Below, piece by piece: positions 56,643 through 64,000 of a stretch of DNA of 64,000 nucleotides. Each line of letters opens with the position of its first letter. Positions within the stretch are counted from its first letter, which is position 1. Origin of the DNA: Vicia villosa (taxonomy: Eukaryota; Streptophyta; Magnoliopsida; Fabales; Fabaceae); NCBI RefSeq assembly GCF_029867415.1, contig NC_081183.1, positions 59,656,336 through 59,720,335 on the forward strand. Direction: 5' to 3'. Below the pieces are notes generated by a model. The model was not told where the DNA came from. It did not search any database and saw only the letters and a list, made by a program, of their open reading frames with translations. The translations under genes were made by a program, and so were the position numbers.

Positions 56643-58239
56643 CTATGTTGTATACTGGATGTCGTACTCTGTTAATATTATTTGCCATCTTGTTATTCTT
56701 CCTGAGAGACCGGGTTTCTCGAACACGTACTTGATAGGATCCATCCTAGAGATCAATAAAGTGGTATGGTTCAACATATATTGTCTCAGTCGGCGAGCAG
56801 CCCATGCCAAAGCACAACAAGTTTTCTCGAGCAGTGAGTATCTTGTTTCACAGTCGGTAAACTTTTTGCTAAGGTAGTATATTGCATGCTCTTTTCGACT
56901 AGACTCGTCATGTTGCCCCAGTACACACCCCATTGAGTTCTCCAATACTGTTGAGTACATAATTAGAGGTCTTCCTTCAACAGGTGGTATCATAATTGGA
57001 GGTTCTTGAAGATATTTCTTGATTTTGTCAAAGGCTTCTTGGCATTGGTCATTCCATTTCACTGCTTGATCTTTCCTCAATATTTTGAAGATCGGCTCAC
57101 AAGTAGCGGTCAGATGGGAAATAAACTTGGAAATGTAGTTCAAATGTCCCAGGAATCCTCTAACTTCTTTCTCATTCCGCGGAACCGGAATTTCTTGTAT
57201 GGCTTTTACTTTCACAGGATCGACTTCAATACCTTTGCTGCTAACAACGAAACCCAGTAGCTTACCAGACCTCACACCAAAAGTACACTTATTTGGATTC
57301 AGTCTCAACTTGTATTTCTTCAACCTATCAAACAACTTCTGCAGGTGGACCAGATGTTCTTCTTCGGTGTTGGACTTTGCAATCATATTATCAACATAGA
57401 CCTATATTTCTTTGTGAATCATGTCATGGAACAGAGCTACCATTGCACGTTGATACGTTGCCCCTGCATTCTTCAATCCAAATGGCATGACCTTTTAACA
57501 GAAGGTGCCCCAAGGAGTAGTAAAAGTTGTCTTTTCCATGTCTTCGGGTGCCATCTTAATTTGATTGTAACCTGAGAAACCATCCATGAAGGAAAACACT
57601 TTGCATTGCGCATTTTTATCAACTAGAATATCAATATGTGGTAGGGGAAAATCATCTTTAGGACTTGCTCGATTCAAATCTCTGTAGTCTACACACATTC
57701 TGACTTTTCCGTCTTTTTTAGGTACCGGCACTATATTGGCGATCCATGGTGGATAACTCACAACTTTCAAGAAACCGACATTGAACTGTTTCTCCACCTC
57801 CTCTTTGATTTTCTGATCCATGTCAGGTCTGCTTCTTCGTAACTTGTGTTTAACCGGAGGACTATTTTTCTTTGATATGCAGACGGTGGACCACAATATC
57901 AGTATCGAGCCCAGGCATATCTTCATAGGACCAAGCAAAGATCTCAACATTGTCTCGTAACATCTGAATTAACCTCTGTTTGACAACATCCTCTAATTCG
58001 GCCCCTATCTTGATCTCTTTCTTTTCTTCGTTAGTGCCTATATTCACAATCTCGATTAGCTCTTCGTGCGGCTGTATAGTCTTTTCTTCTTGTTCTAGTA
58101 ATCTAGAAAGTTCTCTAGTCACTTCACAATCTTCCTCACCTTCATCCTCAGCTTGGTAGATCAGATTTTCAAAATCATATTTAGCAATAGCAGAGTCGTT
58201 ATCAATAGGATCCAGGATGGATATGGATCTGCAGTGCAT
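56643..58239 (-). pseudogene. OGRE-1 reverse transcriptase and first RNase H
   Basis: The first block (58239-57862) is the acidic lead-in to RT ending before a frameshift near 57870-57900. The second (57950-57495) has KDGKVRMCVDYRDLN and FSFMDGFSGYNQ with one catalytic Asp. Two stops follow (57495-57497, 57402-57404). The catalytic YVDD box reads YVDN (57398-57387), so the second Asp is lost. The third block (57386-56643) covers the RT thumb/connection and RNase H (YLSKKFTDCETRYSLLEK). The enzyme is inactive. Confidence 0.9.
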
Positions 58240-58482
58240 TATGTGGGTGTGTGTGAGAACTCATAGCTATAAAAGTAAAGAAAAATAAAAGCGAACACAC
58301 AATTTGAATACGAAATGTCCAATGTTTTATTGAATGAAAATATGCTTATGAAATGACAAGCCCTAACAATGGACCATTGGGCCTCGGGCGGGACACATGG
58401 CTTTAGAGTTTATTGTTTATTGAAATACAGAAATTTAAATTGACAATATAAAGAAAAACAAAAACAAAACTGAGAATGACAA
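58240..58482 (-). other. Spacer between gag-protease and RT, probable position of the Ogre intron
   Basis: About 240 bases, T-rich in sense, with stops in the gag-pro frame, ending near a TTTTATAG and a CACTGCAG that could serve as 3' splice sites. Ogre elements are known to splice an intron between protease and RT. No strong GT donor was evident here. Confidence 0.45.
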
Positions 58483-61068
58483 TTACTCCTGTCTATAGGA
58501 GATAGAGACAATGTCTTCAGTCTTCCAGTTGTCCAGCCCTTTGTCTGATGTAGGAAAGATCCATTTGTCTAGGTTGCAATTGTCTTCATCTTCACCAATG
58601 GCGTTGACTCCCTTGCTGATGAAATGATACTTCAAACCTTCTGGATGAGAATGTTGTTCTCCTTTCTGATCTTTAGCAGTGCAGCCTAAACCCCATTTGT
58701 TGGACTTGTATGGAATGTTAGGTAATTGCCCCCAGATAGTGCAGCCACCTTCTTCTACCACAACCCTAACGTCTTTCAGAGAAGCCATTGTAGGAGGAAC
58801 TCTGGTAATTTTAGGAATAGTCTTGATGGGTTTAGTCTCAGGAACCACTTGAGGGACTAACTCATACGCTTGACGGGGAGATTCAAAAGCTTCTGTAGTA
58901 AACTCAACATACTTGGTCTCATCTATGAAGCTCACCACATACTCTTCTTCTCCATACACAGTGACAATATTGCCTTTCGCTGGATATTTCAGTTTCTGAT
59001 GGAGATTTGAAGTCACAGCATTTGCCCCATGTATCCAAGGACGCCCAAGTAGACAGTAATAGGCGGGACGAATATCCATCGCATAGAACACAATATTGAA
59101 AGTCTGGGAACCTACTCTGATCGGGAGCTCAACTTCTCCATATACAGTACTCATTGTACCATCGAAAGCTTTTACTATCACATCACTGGATTTCAGCTCA
59201 ATTCCGTCAAGGTTAAGTTTGTCCAGCACCAACTTAGGTAGCACATTCAGAGACGAGCCATTGTCAACCAGTACATGAGCGAGAGTGGTGCCCCCACATT
59301 CAATGGAGATATGTAGCGCCTTGTTATGATTCTTTCCAGTGGGACTCAGATCAACATCAGAAAACCCAAGGTAGTTATCTGTCGCCAAGTTTGCAATACA
59401 ATTCTCGAGTTGAGTGACGGAAATCTCTTGTGGCACATGGGCAACTTCTAGAAACTTCATCATAGCTTTGGCGTGGGTCTTGGAACAACTCAAGAGTGAC
59501 AGCATAGAAATCTTTGAAGGAGTATGCCCCATTTGTTCAACAATGTCGTAATCGCTCTTGCGGATGATCTTCAGGAACTCATTTGCTTCTTCAGGTGATG
59601 AATTTTCAGTAACAGTCTCAACTGGTGTCTGGACAGGTTCTTTACCTCGAGTATCAGTATTAGGAGTATTTGTAACAGTAGGTGAAGCAGTGTTTGGAGA
59701 GATCTCTGGAGAAAACACTCTTCCACTTCTTGTCACTTTACTAGTTCCGGCAATGTTTCCCACATCAGGATTGGTGTCTTCAGAAACTTTGTCAGCTATG
59801 AGTTCTTGCTTAACTCCTTGAATATAGACCTCGGCACCATAGTTCCAAGGGATAGCCTTATCAGAAGAATAGGGAATTGAGCCAGGTTTAGTAATGATGA
59901 TAGGAGCCACGCGGGGTTCAGCAGAAATCTTGAAAGGAGCCTTAGTAGGGATCTTCAGCGGAGCTTTGGAAATTACAGACACGTCTTCAATCTTCAGGCC
60001 ACGGGAGAAACCTTTGCACAGATCCTCAATAGAAGGAGTCTTCTCGAATCTGATAGTGCCACGGTCCATCCAGCCTTGGATACCTCTTTTCAGATTCCCA
60101 CAACCATTAGGTAAGGATGCACAGTAATAATAACCTGGGTCGTAACCTGGAAATAAACCAGCTTGCATCAGCTTTCTCTTGATGTCGGGGAGGGGATTTG
60201 ACAGATCTCTCACATCATAGACGTGGATTGTGTCTATGATAGCGTTAACAGTCTTGTCGTGTTTCCGCATGGGAGCAGTAATGACATTAGGAGTCTCTAG
60301 AGCATCGAACTCGATTTCACCAGCATCTATCATGTCTTGGACTTTGTTCTTCAGGGCCCAACAGTTGTCTTCATGGTGCCCAGGAGCATTGGAATGATAA
60401 GCACATGTGGCTTTGGGATCATAAGTTGGATTTGCAGTGTTGACAAACTTTGGAGGATCCTTCGGGGTGACCAAGTTAGCCTTCAATAGATGTTGTAGGA
60501 CTTGAGACAAAGGCATGTTGATCGGAGTGAATTGCCTTCTTCGTCTGTCGGTCTTGCGCTGATACCCTTGTCTAGGAGCTTGTTGAGGTGTTGGTGTAGA
60601 GATGAGAACAACTCCAACAGATTGATTTTGATCATTCCTATTACGGACCTTCTGACTATGAACAACATTAGATTCGTTTCTTCCATGATAGGGCTTCTTT
60701 GTAGTACCAGAAGATGTGCCTACTTGAATCTTCCCACTTCGAACACCACTCTCCACACGTTTCCCAATCAATATGAGATCAGTGAAACCAGATGAGGAAC
60801 TACCCAACAAGTGACTATAGAATGGCCCAGTAAGTGTGCCCATGAACATGTCCACCAATTCCCTATCAGTCAAGGAAGGTTGGACTCTTCCAGCTAAATC
60901 TCTCCATTTTTGAGCATACTCCTTGAAACTTTCCTTAGGTCCCATAGACATGCTTTGTAGTTGCATGCGAGTTGGTGCTAGGCCAGCATTGTATTGATAT
61001 TGCTTGTAGAAAGCAGCAGCCATGTCTTCCCAAGTGCGATATTGGCATTCTCCAGCTGATAATACCAC
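58483..61068 (-). pseudogene. OGRE-1 gag C-terminal part and protease
   Basis: An 861-codon open block. Residues 1-100 are the end of the Ty3-type capsid domain (WEDMAAAFYKQY...FKEYAQKWRDLA). A zinc-knuckle-like C222/H225/H231/C236 is followed by LKNKVQDMIDAG, typical of the Tat lineage. A Pro/Thr-rich linker lies at about 365-500. The protease has VDNGSSLNVLP with Asp602; DNG replaces the usual DTG/DSG, as in related Tat elements. It is the longest intact frame in OGRE-1 but lacks its own start because a frameshift at about 61069-61100 separates it from the N-terminal gag. Confidence 0.85.
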
Positions 61069-61099
61069 TCTAGTTGAGTTTCAGACAAACTCTCTTGGA

Positions 61100-61691
61100 A
61101 GAAATGAATCCACAGTCTTTTGTCTTCTGTATGAGGTTGGATCTTCCTCACATATCATCTTAGATGCATCTTGGGGCAAGAAACTCCATCATATTTAGCA
61201 AAAGTTGGGGTCTTGAATTTTGGAGGGATGACGACTCCAAGAATGAGCCATAATTCCTCAAAATCCAGTCTAGGTACCTTGTAAATTTCCATGTTTCTCA
61301 GACGCTCTTCTAGTAGCCTGTACTTCTCATCAGCATAGTCTTCTTCATAAAAATAGTCTCCCTCATCATCCTCTTGGTTAGCAGAACCTCCATGGCTTCC
61401 AGCGTTGGTCTTGATACTAGCATCATCATCCTCTTCTTCTTCCTTGGGAATTTCAGCTTCTTTAGGCTTTTTGAGAAGGCCTTTGAATCTTCTTCCCATG
61501 TTGAGAACACCTTTAGGTTTCTTGGTCTTCTTTTCCTTCTTAGTCAGGAGGGATTTCAGCTCATCTTGCCCTTTCGACAAGTTTAGGATCAAAGCTTGAA
61601 ATTCAGCATTTTGAGCTTGGAGATTCTTCACAGATTGTTCGAGATCCATTTTCTCACTGAAATAAACAGCAGGAAGATGAGGAATTTGCAT
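61100..61691 (-). pseudogene. OGRE-1 gag N-terminal part
   Basis: A 178-codon block to 61155 has a predicted coiled coil (residues about 15-50), a Lys-rich then acidic stretch, and the start of the capsid domain (IPPKFKTPTFAKYDG). A TGA at 61155-61157 and a frameshift separate it from 61068. The ATG at 61691 follows a spacer from ORF1. Confidence 0.82.
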
Positions 61692-61871
61692 TTATGAAAC
61701 CTGTGATGTAATGTTTATGAATGATATGATTATACATATGCAATGGTTTCAAGGAGTTAAAGGCTTTTTAACACATTTAAAGAAAACAAAAATAGAAACA
61801 AGAATAAATTATTAATTCAACTGGAAACCAAAGAGATACTGAAAATAATAAATAAAATACAATAAAAGAAA

Positions 61872-62440
61872 TCATTCTTCAAGTCGGCGCTTCCTCTTCA
61901 ACCCCCTGATCTCTTCTTTATGGGCTTTGATCATTTCATTCTTTTCCTGAACAAGTCTATCAATCTCTCGTTCCCATGATTGTATTTGATCCGGTGAAAT
62001 AAAGTCTTCAATCTTCCACTTGCGGGAGAAATAGTCTAGCATACTATCTCGTTCTTTAGCATTATCCACTAATACTGCTTTTTCAGCCTCAACCTCTTTT
62101 CAGGATCAGCTTTTTCTTGTCTTAAACGAGCAACTGTGGCAGCAAGGTCTTCGTCCGGAGCAGGTACATAAGGTTCCACTTCTACGTGAGTATCAGGAGG
62201 AGTGATCCTTGGAACTACAGGTGTGTCAGATGGATATGGTATTCCAAAGTCAACAACTCGATCGTAAATCCATCTAAAGTAGAGGTCTGAAGGAGTATAG
62301 GTCCTTGTTCCCAAATCTCTTACACCTACCTTTTTTACCTCGTACCAAGCTTTAATGAAACGACTCTTTTTTCCGGAGGTATCGGAGTCGTAGTCAAAAT
62401 TTTCCGCACTAAGATATATGGAGCATGGCTTATCTTTCAA
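61872..62440 (-). pseudogene. OGRE-1 ORF1, C-terminal part
   Basis: Block 62440-62069 continues ORF1 after a TGA at 62459-62461 and ends with an Arg/Lys-rich helix. The next block 62069-61872 (charged, coiled-coil-like, ends KRKRRLEE) follows by a frame change near 62069. Function of Ogre ORF1 is unknown. Confidence 0.75.
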
Positions 62441-62458
62441 AGCAAAACCAAACTGATG

Positions 62459-63394
62459 TCAAGCGAGGAGAGGATTATAAGTGATTCCCCCTCGGGTACC
62501 AAGAAGAGGTACATTAGGGAATTCTCCGCAACGGACAAATAACTGGAAACCCTCAAACTCTTTTTGATGCCATATGATGTCGTCATAAGAAAGTTTCATA
62601 ATTCTCTGAATCCAAGTCAGACCTTCTTCATTCTTTATTACTGATCGAGGCAAGTGAGAAATAAAACACTTGTGCAGAAGAGGAATGCATCCTAAGACAC
62701 AACCTTGTCTCTTTGTTACTCTGGCATTGATGGAGTGCAGTAAATCACCAAGTAGAGTAGGAACAGGATTCTTGCTAAGGAAGATCTTAATAGCAGCCCT
62801 ATCAACAACTTTGTCACAACGATGAAATAAAACTTTTCCATATATCAACAAAGTTAGAACACTTTCCAAGGCATCCATGCTTAGAGCTTCAGCAAAGATC
62901 TTGGCCTTCTCGTATAAGAAATCCACAGGTATCCCAGAATAGTTTCTTCTATTGATCCAAACCTTGTTAATTTCTGTCCTTGGTAAGTGTAAGGCAGCAA
63001 CAATGTCTTCCAACTTAGGACCTCCTTCTTCACCAGTGTAAGGAATTTGATCAGGTATAGGGATATCCATTATATGAGAAAATTCTTCCAATGTAGGTAC
63101 CAGTTGAAAATCTCTATAAGTAAAACAATGAAGAAGAGGATCATAAAACAGCATCATGGAATTGAGGAGAGCTTCATCCACTTTGATTCGCACTAGACTT
63201 ATCAGTTTGTTGAGAGGCTCGGTGAGGACGAGAGAACCAGTAATATCATCACATAAGAGCTTTAGTGAAGTAGGTACTTTCTTGAAGTTGAGAAAGAAAG
63301 GCTTACGGACTAAGATTTCCATATTCAAATAACCTACAAAACAAATTATGGTTAAAAAACCTTTTTTCTCCTTGAAATGGGTTAGCCATGTCAT
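62459..63394 (-). pseudogene. OGRE-1 ORF1, N-terminal part
   Basis: A 311-codon block opens with ATG at 63394; the ATG at 63322, inside MEILVRK, is an alternative. The segment FYDPLLHCFTYRDFQLVPTL and the following EEFSHIMDIPI are the hallmark of a plant-specific domain of unknown function found in Ogre ORF1 and many retroelement-derived proteins. The frame ends at a TGA (62459-62461) that a CGA codon would explain. No enzyme motif was seen. Confidence 0.8.
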
Positions 63395-64000
63395 GAATGC
63401 ATGTATTCATGATGCATCACAGAAAAACAAATCCACACAAATCACACAATTTTTGGCTTAAGGCTTGCATGGAGTATGATCAGGTGTCCTTCCCAAAGGT
63501 ACTTCTATGGATAAGGAGATTTCAGCAACAGGTTCTATAAGTTATCCAGAATTGTCAGCCCTTCTAAAGCACCCTTGAACATGATGCATTTGCACCATGC
63601 AATGATACTTTGAGAGAGAACCTATCTGAATTGTAGCATCGGGTAGCGACTAGTTCTCAACATTTGTCAAGAGTAGTCCCCCCCACTACGTTCCTAAAGG
63701 CCAGGATGGGTTAAAGGTGACTAAAGGTCCTTGAGCTCCGGCGCACCCACAGGCACATACATAGACCTCCCTCATTTGAGAAAGGTGTGCATATGGCTAT
63801 GGAGTCCTAACTCAAGCGTGAACTTCATATTGACTCATCTCCCACATATGTGAAAGAGGTCGCCATGACTATGCCACTCCTAATCTTAAGTGTTCTTGAA
63901 TCCGGGAATAGGATTCGTCCTTCATTTAATTCCCATAGCGCCCCTGAAAAATAAAACAAACAAAGCAAACAATAGAAAACATTTAAAGTGTTCCTAAACT
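63395..64000 (-). other. OGRE-1 5' leader, partial
   Basis: No coding frame. In sense the leader has TTTTATTTTTCAGGGGCGC near 63940-63960, another splice-acceptor-like sequence similar to that in the TAT-short leader, and several short upstream ATGs. The primer site and 5' LTR are not reached. Confidence 0.6.

Larger units (their letters stand above)
38725..64000 (-). mobile_element. SIRE-C: SIRE/Maximus-type element, 3' part only, twice interrupted
   Basis: It reads on the minus strand. The 3' LTR 38725-39800, the polypurine tract 39801-39814, the 3' region and the end of the extra ORF (40509-41138) are followed by TAT-short, then more of the extra ORF (47202-49131), then OGRE-1, which fills the rest of the window. 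Its gag-pol and 5' LTR should lie beyond 64000. The left flank CATAT (38720-38724) is one copy of its expected duplication. Confidence 0.85.
49132..64000 (-). mobile_element. OGRE-1: Ogre/Tat-lineage Ty3-gypsy element, coding but defective, 5' end outside the window
   Basis: Minus-strand order is leader (64000-63395), ORF1 (63394-61872), gag-protease (61691-58483), a spacer (58482-58240), RT-RNase H (58239-56643), second RNase H (56642-56200), integrase (to 54780), repeat-rich 3' region, polypurine tract and 3' LTR (52832-49132). ORF1 before gag, the gap between protease and RT, the second RNase H and the long LTR are hallmarks of Ogre. No 5' LTR or primer site was seen before 64000. Target duplication left copy: AAGAA at 49127-49131. 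Confidence 0.92.

Overview
The window is plant nuclear DNA made almost entirely of nested LTR retrotransposons. No intact host gene, rRNA, tRNA gene or CRISPR array was seen. The mixture of SIRE/Maximus-type Ty1-copia elements with an extra ORF after pol and Ogre/Tat-type Ty3-gypsy elements (dual RNase H, ORF1 before gag, tRNA-Arg-like primer site, multi-kilobase LTRs) points to a legume with a large genome, plausibly Fabeae or a close relative. The species cannot be fixed from the sequence.

Left nest (1-33451). SIRE-A, on the minus strand, is the outer element. Its 3' LTR lies just left of the window, its body is 1-7534 plus 31974-32318, and its 5' LTR is 32319-33451. Its gag is interrupted by TAT-long (7535-31973, minus strand, 5-bp target duplication ATAGC), a non-coding Ogre/Tat relative with 4.35-kb LTRs. 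The 3' LTR of TAT-long is interrupted by SIRE-B (11822-21346, minus strand, duplication ACTAT), whose 1272-bp LTRs differ at only two sites seen by eye and whose gag and pol frames are fully open. SIRE-A is defective: its reverse transcriptase and RNase H are deleted, and its gag and extra ORF are broken.

Middle (33452-38724). This part is a mosaic of truncated LTR-like DNA starting TGTAACRCC (Tekay-like by appearance), a 0.4-kb coding-like fragment that may come from a host gene, a cluster of TGTAACCGGTTACA-type palindromes, and the end of another Ogre-like LTR.

Right nest (38725-64000). SIRE-C, on the minus strand, has its 3' LTR at 38725-39800 and runs out of the window. Its extra ORF is split twice: by TAT-short (41139-47196, plus strand, duplication ATGGG, 782-bp LTRs, non-coding) and by OGRE-1 (49132 to beyond 64000, minus strand). 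OGRE-1 carries recognisable ORF1, gag-protease, RT, two RNase H domains and integrase, with several stops and frameshifts. Its 5' LTR is outside the window.

How the parts relate. TAT-long, TAT-short and OGRE-1 share LTR termini, the sequence before the polypurine tract, and a U5 hairpin whose stem is kept by compensating changes. The two non-coding families also share primer site and leader. This suggests that Ogre-type proteins from intact relatives move the non-coding families in trans. All boundaries were read by eye; no alignment or database search was run.
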